This document shows, piece after piece, positions 41,058 to 50,291 of a DNA stretch of 59,627 nt; position 1 is the first letter of the stretch; each line of letters opens with the position of its first letter. Under the pieces are notes generated by a model that worked only from the letters and a program-made list of their open reading frames with translations, had not been told where the DNA came from and made no database searches. Source of the stretch: an uncultured Bacteroidales bacterium (GTDB taxonomy: Bacteria; Bacteroidota; Bacteroidia; Bacteroidales; CAIWKO01). Location: the NCBI GenBank assembly GCA_903913285.1, contig CAIWKO010000051.1, positions 1 to 59,627 on the forward strand, read 5' to 3'. A program made the position numbers and the translations under genes.

Positions 41058-42035
41058 TTATTGTGGCTTTTCGATCAAAAAATAAATGCCTGTGTTGATG
41101 GCTCCTTCGGCTTTTAAAACAAAATTGCTTTGTCCGAACAGTTTTCTCCAGCCTTTTCGCGAGGTGAGCGAAAGACAAAACAGATTGAAAACCGAAAAGG
41201 TGGCAGCGCCCGGCACAAAAACAATCAGCAGAAACTTACCGCCCGGTTTTAAAACCCGGTTGATCTCTTTCAGTCCATCAAGTTTATACCGGCCAAGATG
41301 ATCCATCATATAAGAACTTATAGCTGAATCGAAGGTGTTGGGCTCGTACGATATGTCGGTGATGTCACCTTTTTTTATGTCGACTTTATCCTGTATGCCG
41401 GCGATTTTAAGATTTCGTTCAAGAAGTGTTTGCCCGCCGTTCTCAATATAATCCGAATCAAAACGGTCGAAAGCCACTATGCGCGAATCTTTCATAACTT
41501 TGGCAAGTTCAAGCGTGGTGCGTCCTGAGCCGCATCCTGCGTCCAGTATCAGGTCGTGGTTTGTGCTGAGCAGGTCTACAAAAGGCAAGGTCATATATTC
41601 GTTCTTCTTCGAAGTTCGCAACATAAAATTTCCGGCAAACAAATTGAGCGATATCAAAAAGAAGATCAGCGAAAGCCATACCAGTGATGCGTTATAAAAA
41701 TAAACCCAAACGGTAGCCATAATAAAAACCACACCGATAAGCCAAAACATATTCATCCATCCATACGACCACCCGAAATAGTATTTCCCTTCATACTTGC
41801 GCATCAGTCGTTTTTCGAAAAGAACATACTTTAGTTTTTGGGGCGAAATAAAATAAGCCGATATCAAAACTGTCAGAGCAATAATGATATGTGCCAGCGA
41901 AAATAAAAAAACCATGCTCGACAAGACCTGTAATTTGGGCAAATGAATGTAGATCATTATCGCCACAAGAATTCCGGCAATTCCCACTATCCATGGATGT
42001 CCGTGTCCTTTTCCTTTTTTTTCTGTTGTTTTCAT
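41058..42035 (-). CDS. Membrane-anchored SAM-dependent methyltransferase
   Basis: The 325-residue protein begins with four hydrophobic segments (HPWIVGIAGILVAIMIYI, LSSMVFLFSLAHIIIALTVL, WMNMFWLIGVVFIMATVWVY and SLIFFLISLNLFAGNFML) and then a class I methyltransferase domain. The domain shows DLILDAGCGSGRTTLELA (motif I), DRFDSDYIENG (motif II), DSAISSYMMDHLG and ILKPGGKFLLIVFVP. The membrane half suggests a lipid or hydrophobic substrate. It is upstream of the NicO-like gene. Confidence 0.8.
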   Translation of the reverse strand: MKTTEKKGKGHGHPWIVGIAGILVAIMIYIHLPKLQVLSSMVFLFSLAHIIIALTVLISAYFISPQKLKYVLFEKRLMRKYEGKYYFGWSYGWMNMFWLIGVVFIMATVWVYFYNASLVWLSLIFFLISLNLFAGNFMLRTSKKNEYMTLPFVDLLSTNHDLILDAGCGSGRTTLELAKVMKDSRIVAFDRFDSDYIENGGQTLLERNLKIAGIQDKVDIKKGDITDISYEPNTFDSAISSYMMDHLGRYKLDGLKEINRVLKPGGKFLLIVFVPGAATFSVFNLFCLSLTSRKGWRKLFGQSNFVLKAEGAINTGIYFLIEKPQ

Positions 42036-42108
42036 AATCTTTGTTTTTTAGGTAAATCTCTTTTTAGCTCCATTTTTCGGGAAGCCGGTTAATACTATAT
42101 CGGAGATT

Positions 42109-43047
42109 TTAAGCCGGACGCACAGGAATCAGTATTTCCCTTTCGATGGTTTCGGATGGCTTGTTGGCAGGATTTTCGGAATAAACTTCATACCCCAAAA
42201 CATCTTTGATAGCATACCCGCTTTCGGGAAGCCAGCCATGATTGAAAAATGCAAGGCTTTTTACCGTTGTCAGCAAATTACCTTGCAAACTGTAATTGGC
42301 ATAAAGCCCGTCAGGTATCTCCGTAACGCTTGATTCCTTAGGCAATTTAATTTGTCCGGGAAATGTAATTCCGGCCCAATACCTGCAGTTTTCAACGGAA
42401 GTGATAAACGGAATATCAAGCAGTATTCCAACAAAGCGGGTTTCATTGCCAAGCAATCCTCTTGGCTCTGCCCATTGGCTCAGTTTGCGAAAAGCCATCG
42501 AAATGGCATCGCTTTTGCCCAGGCAGGTGCTCAGGTAAATAAGCGTAAACCCCTGCAACCTCTTTGTCGAAATATCAACTTTGTTTTTCCATTCCATGAT
42601 CTCGTCCTGTGTAAAATCTCTGATGCAAAGATCGGGGCTGTTTATCATAGATGTTTTGCATTTCTTGCTATTTGTTTTGCAAAAATTGCGGTATTCTTCA
42701 TTCGATAATTGCCTGTATTCATGGGCGCTCACGCCGAAATAGTTTTTAAATGCACGCGAGAAGATGGAAAGTGATGTGAAACCGCTGTTATAGGCAAGTT
42801 CCGATACACTCATATCAGGAAAAACTTTCAGGAAATGAGCGATGCGTTCAAGTCGCAACCTGATAATATATTGCTTGGGCGTTTCGCCAACAACACTTGT
42901 AAAAATGCGTTGAAAATGAAAAGGCGAATAATTGGCTATTTCGGCTAACCTTTGCAAAGGAAGCTCTTCCGAAAGATTTAGTTGAATAAATTCAAGAACT
43001 TTCCGGATATACACTGCCATTTTTTTATCGTCGTCGGTATGATGCAT
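42109..43047 (-). CDS. AraC-family regulator with GyrI-like effector domain
   Basis: The 312-residue protein has an N-terminal AraC DNA-binding domain (two helix-turn-helices, YIRKVLEFIQLNLSEELPLQ to about residue 110, with the signature YNSGFTSLSIFSRAFKNYFG) followed by a GyrI-like (AraC_E_bind) domain. The latter includes LSTCLGKSDAISMAFRKLSQ, FVGILLDIPFITSVENCRYW and VTEIPDGLYANYSLQG. Such regulators (SbmC/BmrR-like) bind small amphipathic ligands or drugs. Element copy D lies 77 bases upstream. No target gene is obvious; the neighbouring TonB receptor gene is on the same strand upstream. Confidence 0.85.
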   Translation of the reverse strand: MHHTDDDKKMAVYIRKVLEFIQLNLSEELPLQRLAEIANYSPFHFQRIFTSVVGETPKQYIIRLRLERIAHFLKVFPDMSVSELAYNSGFTSLSIFSRAFKNYFGVSAHEYRQLSNEEYRNFCKTNSKKCKTSMINSPDLCIRDFTQDEIMEWKNKVDISTKRLQGFTLIYLSTCLGKSDAISMAFRKLSQWAEPRGLLGNETRFVGILLDIPFITSVENCRYWAGITFPGQIKLPKESSVTEIPDGLYANYSLQGNLLTTVKSLAFFNHGWLPESGYAIKDVLGYEVYSENPANKPSETIEREILIPVRPA

Positions 43048-43122
43048 TTTCTATAATGTAGAGCCTTTTGAATGGGTTAGCATTTGTGTGCAAGCACGAT
43101 CGCGATATATTCAGTTTCGCTA

Positions 43123-43182
43123 TGTAAAGATATATTTTTTCGACCTTTCAAAAAAAATATTGATTTATTTTTTGCAGAATAA
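43123..43182 (-). repeat. Dispersed AT-rich promoter element, copy D
   Basis: On the minus strand TTTTTTTTGAAAGGTCGAAA leads into TATATCTTTACATAG. TTTG and TATCTTTA (43125-43132) are near the -33/-7 spacing. It lies 77 bases upstream of the AraC-family start and matches copies A-C in the AT-rich part. Confidence 0.7.
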
Positions 43183-43234
43183 AAAATACATTCTGCTTGC
43201 AAGACATTATTGCTATTCATGGCTAATCGCTAAA

Positions 43235-45751
43235 TCAATTCCCCGGCGGAGTATTCAGGTTAACATCATCCGGCTCTTTGCGAAATTCCATCTTGCCGAA
43301 TTTAAACGTGAAATTTAGCCCAAACGAACGGTAAGGCAACTGCCGTGTATTGGTCAACGAAAAATTGCTTCCGTTGAGTATGGTTTTTTGGTCGACATAC
43401 TTATTAAAGAAGTTGGTAGCCGTTAGCGCTATGCTTCCTTTTTTGTGGAAAAACTGAAAGCGCATGGCCATATTGTAGGTAAAAAAAGCAGGCATAGTGC
43501 CCTGTGCATTGATGCGGGGCGAATTGAAGTTGCCCATACCTTCAACGATCAGCGTTTTGGTTATCTGATACGAAGCATTCAGATTGATACGGTAGTTGAA
43601 CCCCTGTATATTGCCCCCCGAAGGCAGCCCCGTGTATATATAGCGTTGAAAGCATGAGATGTTGGTTCGCAGGTTGATGTTTTTGGTGATGGGTATCGAA
43701 GCAAACAGGCTCAAACCGTAGTTATCTTCGCGGCCTATGTTTTCGCGGGTGCTGAGGGCCACATTGGTATAGGTTGAATCGCCGATTTTATAAACAGGGT
43801 AGAAGGTGGTATAAGACTGTATATCGTCTTTATTTCCCCTGTAAAAAAGGGTAGGAGTGATGGTGGTTCCATTTTTAAAGGTTTGGCTATAGCTGAGTTC
43901 AACCTTATCGCCTATTTCGGGGCGAAGGTTGGGGTTGCCTGTCGATATGTTTTTTGGGTCGCTGGCATTTATAAAAGGGTTCATATCGCGGTAATCGGGA
44001 CGCTCTATACGATGCGAATAGTTTATCTTCAGCATTTGTTTGTTTTTAAACGTATGCGAAAAAGCCAGCGAGGGAACCAATGTATTGTATGGACTCATGT
44101 TAACCAGACCCGTGTTGGTATAAACGGCTTTTGCCTGAGTGTATTCGTCGCGCAGGCCGGGTTTCACGTCGAGCCATTTGAACAAGCGGAAATTGGCCGA
44201 AACATACACGGCATAAACGATGCGTTTATAATCAACCGACGACGACTGGTCGCTGCTGTAATCATAATTTTGCGAAACACCGTTCAGCAGATACACATCC
44301 GAAGTGCTTTTAATATGGTCGAGTTCGGTTTTGGCGCCCATTTCCAGTTTTGCATCCTCGCCCAAAGGCTGGGTATAATTTAACTCGAAATTGCTTTCAT
44401 TCTCAATCCCGGGGTTTTTACCGTACGAACTGTTATAAACCGAATCGGAAGGCTGATAGGCCTGGCTTTGTTCGTAATACGAATAAAGGGTGCCATTCGA
44501 CGAATTGCACAATATTTCAAGTTCCTGGTCTTCTTTCTTGAATTTCTTTTTATATCCCAGTTGCCAGTCGTAGGAGTTTTGATGAAACTTGCTTGCAGTT
44601 TTGGTAGCATCTTTCACATCCGAGATGGTGTTGCCGCCCTCGTCGGTTAAAAGGCTTTCGCGGTTTGCGCTGCCGGTGTTGCTGTTGCCGAAATAGTCGT
44701 ATCCGAACGAGCCGTTCAGGTTATCTTTGGGCGTCATATCCCAGTCGAAGCCGATGCCCGATTGATATCCGTAGCGCATAAAATCGCTTGTGCCGTCCTG
44801 AAGCAGGCGCGAAGTAAAAACAGAATCCTGCGAACTGCGGTCCGATTTGTTCAGGGTGCTTGACGACAATTGAGCATTTCCGCTAAAGAAAGCGTTAATA
44901 CCTATTTTTCCGCGCCGCAATCCAAGGTTCACCGATCCGTTTTCCAATCGGGTGCCTCCCGAAAGTGAAATGCTTCCGCTCATGCCGCGTACGTTATTCT
45001 TTTTCAAAATAATATTGATGATGCCTCCCGTGCCTTCGGCATCGTATTTGGCTCCCGGGCTGGTGATGATTTCAATGCTTTGTATCTGGCTGGCCGGGAT
45101 AGATTGCAACACATCGGCTATATTACTTCCGAATAGTATGGAAGGTTTTCCGTCGATCAAAAATTTGATGTTAGCGTTGCCTTGCAGTTCCACATTGCCA
45201 TCCACATCAACCGACACCATGGGCACTTTTTTCAACATATCGGCAGCCACTCCGCTTTGCGATGTAATGTCGCGCTCGGCATTGTAAACCGTTTTGTCGA
45301 TCTTGTTCTCAATAAAACTTTTATCGGCTGTTATATTCACTTCCGAGAGGGTGGTTTGTTTGTTCGCCAGACTGATATCGCCCAGGTTGGTGTTCGGATT
45401 GCTATTGCTCACAATGATTTCTTTTTTTCCACCCTTCCTGTAGCCGATAAAATCTACAACTAAATTATACGTGCCTTCACCCACGTTTGTGAGTTTAAAA
45501 ACACCTTTGCTGTCGGTAGTTGCTCCGTTCACAAGTTTGTTGCTGCTGCTGAGATACAAACTAATGGTAGCATATTCCACCGCCTGTCCCGACACCGAAT
45601 CAACGATGCGTCCGGTGATCTTTCCGTAGCCGGCCACCGTGTGTTGAGCAGAGGAATTAAAGCTGAATGTCAAAAGCAGCAGGCAAAAAGTGATGTTTAT
45701 TCTTCGAAATTTTCGTAAAATAAAAAGTTTAAAAGAAGGATGCATGAACAT
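43235..45751 (-). CDS. TonB-dependent receptor-type outer membrane protein
   Basis: The 838-residue protein has a hydrophobic N-terminus, then a CarboxypepD_reg-like domain (TGRIVDSVSGQAVEYATISL to about residue 125). A plug domain (about 140-250; MVSVDVDGNVELQGNANIKF, IEIITSPGAKYDAEGTGGII) and an outer-membrane barrel with repeated aromatic-ending strands follow, the last being FGLNFTFKFG. It lacks a SusD partner, so it is more likely an iron, siderophore, cobalamin or peptide receptor than a polysaccharide one. A short Met-rich N-terminus gives two possible ATGs; the first is listed. Confidence 0.9.
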   Translation of the reverse strand: MFMHPSFKLFILRKFRRINITFCLLLLTFSFNSSAQHTVAGYGKITGRIVDSVSGQAVEYATISLYLSSSNKLVNGATTDSKGVFKLTNVGEGTYNLVVDFIGYRKGGKKEIIVSNSNPNTNLGDISLANKQTTLSEVNITADKSFIENKIDKTVYNAERDITSQSGVAADMLKKVPMVSVDVDGNVELQGNANIKFLIDGKPSILFGSNIADVLQSIPASQIQSIEIITSPGAKYDAEGTGGIINIILKKNNVRGMSGSISLSGGTRLENGSVNLGLRRGKIGINAFFSGNAQLSSSTLNKSDRSSQDSVFTSRLLQDGTSDFMRYGYQSGIGFDWDMTPKDNLNGSFGYDYFGNSNTGSANRESLLTDEGGNTISDVKDATKTASKFHQNSYDWQLGYKKKFKKEDQELEILCNSSNGTLYSYYEQSQAYQPSDSVYNSSYGKNPGIENESNFELNYTQPLGEDAKLEMGAKTELDHIKSTSDVYLLNGVSQNYDYSSDQSSSVDYKRIVYAVYVSANFRLFKWLDVKPGLRDEYTQAKAVYTNTGLVNMSPYNTLVPSLAFSHTFKNKQMLKINYSHRIERPDYRDMNPFINASDPKNISTGNPNLRPEIGDKVELSYSQTFKNGTTITPTLFYRGNKDDIQSYTTFYPVYKIGDSTYTNVALSTRENIGREDNYGLSLFASIPITKNINLRTNISCFQRYIYTGLPSGGNIQGFNYRINLNASYQITKTLIVEGMGNFNSPRINAQGTMPAFFTYNMAMRFQFFHKKGSIALTATNFFNKYVDQKTILNGSNFSLTNTRQLPYRSFGLNFTFKFGKMEFRKEPDDVNLNTPPGN

Positions 45752-45828
45752 GGATGGAAGTAAAAATAAGTTATTATCGGCCGTGGATATTAAGCCGGCA
45801 AAGGTAAGCCTTATTTTAAAATTTAAGC

Positions 45829-46386
45829 CTATGCTTTTATCACATCCATCTTTTGCAGTTTCTCAACGATCCCGTTAAAGAAATTGGCGAATTTTTCGAT
45901 CGCAGTTACATCAAACGGATTGATATTATCTTTCATGCAGATAACTTTTCCGTATTCTTTTTCGATCGTGTTCAGTAATATTGTTTGGTTATAAATAACC
46001 CCGTCTCTGACCGCCGACTCTTTGAATATTTCAACCGCAATAATTTCATTAGAGCATTCAAATCCGAAATTGCAATCGAAGTCCGAAAAGCCTGTCTTTT
46101 TACGTTTTCGTGAAAAGAGTTTATCAAAATAATCCAGTCTCCAGATGTTTAGAACAAAATCGGTTTTAAATAAAATCGATTCGATCTCAATATATTTATA
46201 GCTTATTCTATCCCCGTTCCCCTGAAAATATTCTTGCCGGATAACCATGTCCGAACCATTGAATTTATATACGATCTTGGCAGAATTAAACGCTACATTT
46301 ACCATGTTTTCATAAAATTTAAAAGTTCCGTCAAGCCTTTGTGCCAGTCCTTTCCAATCTTCTCTGAGGGTTTCCAACGTATTCAT
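45829..46386 (-). CDS. Hypothetical protein, 185 aa
   Basis: The protein is soluble and starts MNTLETLREDWKGLAQRLDG, with helix-rich ends and a beta-rich middle (FNGSDMVIRQEYFQGNGDRI, FNIWRLDYFDKLF). No signal peptide, motif or family is recognised. It is the next gene upstream of the TonB receptor on the same strand, separated by 77 bases. Function is unknown. Confidence 0.55.
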   Translation of the reverse strand: MNTLETLREDWKGLAQRLDGTFKFYENMVNVAFNSAKIVYKFNGSDMVIRQEYFQGNGDRISYKYIEIESILFKTDFVLNIWRLDYFDKLFSRKRKKTGFSDFDCNFGFECSNEIIAVEIFKESAVRDGVIYNQTILLNTIEKEYGKVICMKDNINPFDVTAIEKFANFFNGIVEKLQKMDVIKA

Positions 46387-46443
46387 TTATCTATGGTTTT
46401 AATGAATAATTCAAAGAAATAACAGCCGAAACTTCCATCCGCA

Positions 46444-47417
46444 TTAATCCTTCACGCAGCGAACGGATAACCCGAATCCTTTATCTCCTTAAGTGCCGGT
46501 TGCATTACTTTGGTTGTAAGCGATGCCAAAAATTCCCGCATAATTAGTCATCAGCTCGGTAGAAGTCCACCAACCAGCGTTTGTGGTAAGATAGATAAAT
46601 ACGCCACTGTCGTTGCGGGCTCCGGCTGGGAGTGCAGTAAAACCGGTTTCGTTGGTGGCTCCGGTGTTGGGGGTTAGCCAATGCGCCACACCGGCTTCTT
46701 TCAATTTGCCTCCTGCCAAACTAACTCCGCCTAAATAGATAACCAGTGTTTCCCATTCATAATAGGATGCGACATGCCAACCCATGGGAGCTATCATTCG
46801 GCTGTCGTTAACAGCATACCAGTTATATTGTTTTCCGTAAATATCCGAAGTGGACAGATCGTCATTGTAGTTGCAACAGGCATCTGAGGTCAAGTTGCTC
46901 CAGTCAATGGTGTTCGTAACAACAGGTATCATGCTTCCATCGCGATAATGTGTCACGTTCAGGTTTTCAATCATCCACACCTGTGTGCCTATCTGGATAG
47001 TATTATACACATTGCCGTCATAATCGATAACGGGTTTCATTGTTGAGAATGCAACAATATTTCCGTAGCTTGTGCCGGCGCTGTTGGTGGCATAAGCTCT
47101 AACATAATAGGTAGTGTGGGCTGTCAGGCCTGTCATCAGGCTTGTATAGCTTCCCGAGCCACTTCCGTCGGAGGTTTTATTATCCGCTATACTCGGGTTC
47201 GGGTTTGTGCTCCAGCATACTCCGCGATCAGTTATATCGGCTTTTTTATCATCCACCGCGCTGATAAAGCCTCCGCAAATGGCGGATGTTTCGTTAACAG
47301 CAGAGAGTTCCGTGGTAAACAATTCGGGTATTTTTACTTCTTTTTTACAACTGTTTACAACCAGTAAAATCATGGTCAGCATTACCGGTAAAGAAAAATG
47401 GTTCTTTGGGTTTTCAT
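46444..47417 (-). pseudogene. Fib_succ_major-domain lipoprotein, broken by a stop and a possible frameshift
   Basis: The 297-residue frame (46489-47382) has a lipobox-like VVNSC, a beta/fibronectin-like region (RGVCWSTNPNPSIADNKTSD) and a Fib_succ_major domain (IQIGTQVWMIENLNVTHYRD, KEAGVAHWLTPNTGATNETG, GWWTSTEL). It stops at a TAA (46489-46491). The next 14 in-frame codons read GDKGFGLSVRCVKD before a second TAA at 46444-46446, which is the family's usual C-terminus (SVRCVKD). At the 5' end an ATG at 47417 opens MKTQRTIFLYR and then meets a stop one frame away, while the used ATG begins mid-signal. Two lesions suggest a pseudogene or assembly errors. Confidence 0.75.
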
Positions 47418-47504
47418 AGTAGTATAAAATAAACTTTTATTTATTATTTATTTTTCAAAGCTTCTGTTGAATTTTATCAATTGGGCTTAGTATGAACAAA
47501 CACA

Positions 47505-48695
47505 TTATTCTTTGATCAGCTTTTTCTCAAAGCTACCCTTAAAAGCAGTAAACTTAACGATATAAATGCCGTTCGGCAGATTGCTGATGTCCATTTGGTT
47601 CGTTCCGCTGCACAGTTCTTTTTGCAAAACACTTTCACCAGTAACATCAAACAGTTCAACCTGCATAACTTCCGATGCGTCGTTCGAGATTTGGAATGTG
47701 CCGTTGCAGGGATTGGAAAATATGCTTATATGCATATCTTCGTTTTCTGTTTCGTTGATCCCGGCTAACGAACTCAGGGGGGCAACAAATACTCCGTTTC
47801 CGGTTCCGGCAAACAAATTACTTCCAAACACCTCCAGCGATTGAACGTTCAGATCGGTCAATCCCGTATTAACAGCTGTCCAGTCGGCACCCAGATTGGT
47901 TGAAAGAAACACACCACCGTCGGTTCCTGCAAACAGTTTTGATCCGCTCACTGCCAGTGCATGAACATGCAAATTTGTCAGATTAGTATTAACTGCCGAC
48001 CAGCTTGCTCCATCGGTATTCGACCAATAAACCCCACCTCCCAGATCGCCTGCAAAAACATTCGTCCCGCTAACTGCAAATGATTCGAAATCGGAATCAA
48101 GTAAAGGAGGCAAACCCGAAGTTAATTCCGACCAACTGGCACCACTGGTGGGTTTTTGATAAACACCAAAACCTCCCGAATATATATACGATCCGCATTT
48201 TGCAAAGGCATAAAAATCTAATTTTGGCAAACCCGTATTCACACCGGTCCAGCTTGTGCCATAGGTGCTTGTCAGGAAAACTCCGGCTTCGGTTCCGGCA
48301 AAAAGGTTAGTGCCGTCTGCAAAAAGAGCATAAACCGAAGTCCCCATCGAGGTATCCAGTCCTGTGTTGACTGCGTTCCAGCTAGTACCGCTGGTTGATG
48401 ACATAAATATGCCATGTCCGGTTCCGGCAAACAAATATGGTCCAACTGCTGCAAGAGCTTCTATATCTGTGTTGGTGATTCCGCTGTTAACACCGGTCCA
48501 GATTCCACCGTTGTTGCCTGTCATATAAACCCCGCTGCTTGTTGCTGCAAAAAGATTTGCAGAAATGTAGGCAAAAGATTCAACATCGGTATTGGTTCCT
48601 GAATTAGGCAACCCGTTGTTTACCGCGGTCCATTGGGCATTAACCGCGTTGTTTATGGCAAATAACCCAATTAATAAGAGTGTAAATTTATTCAT
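47505..48695 (-). CDS. T9SS-sorted BNR/sortilin-like repeat protein
   Basis: The 396-residue protein has a signal peptide and a beta-propeller-like region of about seven repeats (for example NLFAGTEAGVFLTSTYGTSW, SKLFAGTDGGVFLSTNLGAD), each carrying the TSWTAVNTGL motif. It then ends in a T9SS type A sorting domain (ISIFSNPCNGTFQI, SGTNQMDISNLPNGIYIVKF, KKLIKE). The repeats resemble glycosyl-hydrolase/BNR or sortilin-like propellers that bind polymers or assemble at the surface. Expected outside the cell. Confidence 0.85.
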   Translation of the reverse strand: MNKFTLLLIGLFAINNAVNAQWTAVNNGLPNSGTNTDVESFAYISANLFAATSSGVYMTGNNGGIWTGVNSGITNTDIEALAAVGPYLFAGTGHGIFMSSTSGTSWNAVNTGLDTSMGTSVYALFADGTNLFAGTEAGVFLTSTYGTSWTGVNTGLPKLDFYAFAKCGSYIYSGGFGVYQKPTSGASWSELTSGLPPLLDSDFESFAVSGTNVFAGDLGGGVYWSNTDGASWSAVNTNLTNLHVHALAVSGSKLFAGTDGGVFLSTNLGADWTAVNTGLTDLNVQSLEVFGSNLFAGTGNGVFVAPLSSLAGINETENEDMHISIFSNPCNGTFQISNDASEVMQVELFDVTGESVLQKELCSGTNQMDISNLPNGIYIVKFTAFKGSFEKKLIKE

Positions 48696-48803
48696 TTATA
48701 GTGTTTTAGATTAATATCAATCTGTTAGTTCTCTGTTTTTATCTGATGAATTCATCTTTAATGAGAAACAAAACTAACAAATAAAATTTAAACTGCTGAA
48801 TTA

Positions 48804-49391
48804 TCAGTAAATGATTTTGCAATAGGGCAGCTTTGTCGAAATATTCTCTTTGTTTGAGATATCGTTAGCTTGCAGGTTGAAGGAGCGCAGCTTGGTTAAA
48901 TTGCTTATCTGCCAGGGAATGTCGGTAAGGCTGTTATTGCTCAAATCAAGATTGTGCAAATTTGTAAGATTGCCTATTTGCCATGGAAGTGCACTGAGGT
49001 TGTTGTATCCGAGTTTCAATGATTTCAGATTGGTTAGATTGCCTATCTGCCACGGCAATTCGCTGAGCACATTATTGCTCACATCCAGATATTGAAGATT
49101 GGCTAAATTTCCGATTTGCCAGGGTAGTGATGACAAACTATTGTTGTTCAGCTTTAGTTCTTTTAAATTGGTCATATTGCCTATTTGCCAGGGTAGTTCA
49201 CTAAGATTGGTATTGCTGATATCGAGCGCCTCAATTTCGTCGGGGTGAGCTATGGCATATTCCAGCGAATAGCAACAGGCCGGATGATCGTTCAATTGCC
49301 CGAATGAGAGTCCGGATGTTATCAGCATCAAGATAAAGGTTCCAAAAAGCATGGAGGCAAGATGCACGATAAAATGGTGTTGGTGATTCAT
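48804..49391 (-). CDS. Short secreted leucine-rich-repeat protein
   Basis: The 195-residue product has an N-terminal signal segment (HLASMLFGTFILMLITSGLS) and five 23-residue LRRs of the form LPWQIGNLTNLKSLKLGYNN. The repeats are almost identical (LPWQIGNL or IPWQISNL each time) and differ from the LRRs of the 33151-34452 protein. The promoter box TAAATTTG lies 32 bases upstream. It is probably periplasmic or surface-associated; the ligand is unknown. Confidence 0.8.
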   Translation of the reverse strand: MNHQHHFIVHLASMLFGTFILMLITSGLSFGQLNDHPACCYSLEYAIAHPDEIEALDISNTNLSELPWQIGNMTNLKELKLNNNSLSSLPWQIGNLANLQYLDVSNNVLSELPWQIGNLTNLKSLKLGYNNLSALPWQIGNLTNLHNLDLSNNSLTDIPWQISNLTKLRSFNLQANDISNKENISTKLPYCKIIY

Positions 49392-49423
49392 GATAAAGAG
49401 ATACGTTTTGGTTTTTTATTCGG

Positions 49424-49431
49424 CAAATTTA
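49424..49431 (-). promoter_or_regulatory. -7 promoter box of the short LRR gene
   Basis: On the minus strand this reads TAAATTTG, matching TAnnTTTG, 32 bases upstream of the start codon. Confidence 0.55.
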
Positions 49432-49517
49432 ATACCAAAATGGAATAAGTACAGATTAATTTAAGTGAGAAATACACTCTTCTTTTTAATTAAAAAAATA
49501 AATTTACTTGTTCCTTA

Positions 49518-50213
49518 TTATCCGTTTCGGCTAATTTCCTCGAGCGCTTTTTTGTCCACAATCTGGATATTTTTCTCGTCGAGGTTGATCAATCCGTCTT
49601 TCTCAAAATTCTTCAGCAATTTCACGGTGCTTTCTGTCGAGAGGCCTGCAAAGTCTGCAATATCTTTGCGCGACAAATGAGTAAAAATGTTGAGAGGTTT
49701 AAATGCATCGGAACTCAAATAAAGCAAAGCATCCGCAATGCGTCCGTTCATTTGTTTATACATCAAATTGCTAATTGCATTGTAAAGACATGCATTGTCT
49801 TCAGAATATCTACGAAATATATTAAATGCAAAACTGCCGTTTTGCCGTATCACTTTTTCAATAGCTTCCTTACCAATCAGAAAAACCCGGGTATCGACCA
49901 TGGCTAAGGAGGAATAGGCAAATGTATTTTGAGTGAACACCGACGACAATCCAATGAAATCGCCCGGAGTGATGATCCTAAGGTTGTAATTATGAATACC
50001 GCCACCTTCTACATATTGTTTCACAAAACCATTCATTAAAAACATGATATAAGATGCAAAAGTTCCCTGTTTGGTTAAATTTTCTCCCTTTCGAAATAAT
50101 ACCTGAGTTTTGCTGGCACGTATGAGTTTGATCTCTTCAGCCGAAAGCAATTGAAAACAGGGTGCCTGAATGTCGCAAACAAAATCTTTATCCGATTCGG
50201 AAATGGTTTCCAT
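49518..50213 (-). CDS. Crp/Fnr family regulator next to the redox mini-operon
   Basis: The start at 50213 (METISESDKDFVCDIQAPCF) is chosen over one 45 bases upstream. The 231-residue protein has a cNMP-binding-like beta-roll and a winged helix containing LSRKDIADFAGLSTESTVKL. Its recognition helix (TESTVKLLKNF) lacks the R-E-x-x-x-R triad of CRP and of the other regulator at 12337-13017, so it should read a different site. Three N-terminal cysteines are few for an iron-sulfur FNR. It lies immediately downstream of the terminator that ends the ferredoxin-thioredoxin operon. Confidence 0.85.
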   Translation of the reverse strand: METISESDKDFVCDIQAPCFQLLSAEEIKLIRASKTQVLFRKGENLTKQGTFASYIMFLMNGFVKQYVEGGGIHNYNLRIITPGDFIGLSSVFTQNTFAYSSLAMVDTRVFLIGKEAIEKVIRQNGSFAFNIFRRYSEDNACLYNAISNLMYKQMNGRIADALLYLSSDAFKPLNIFTHLSRKDIADFAGLSTESTVKLLKNFEKDGLINLDEKNIQIVDKKALEEISRNG

Positions 50214-50231
50214 TGGTTTTTTTGGTAAAAT

Positions 50232-50263
50232 TATAAAAAAAAGAGAATGTAAAAACATTCCCT
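50232..50263 (-). terminator. Terminator of the ferredoxin-thioredoxin operon
   Basis: On the minus strand GGGAATGT-TTTT-ACATTCTC, with one wobble pair, is followed by a run of eight T. It ends the 51353-50292 operon and lies in the gap before the Crp/Fnr gene. Confidence 0.75.
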
Positions 50264-50291
50264 TCCCTTTAAACTATTTTATATAAAAAGG

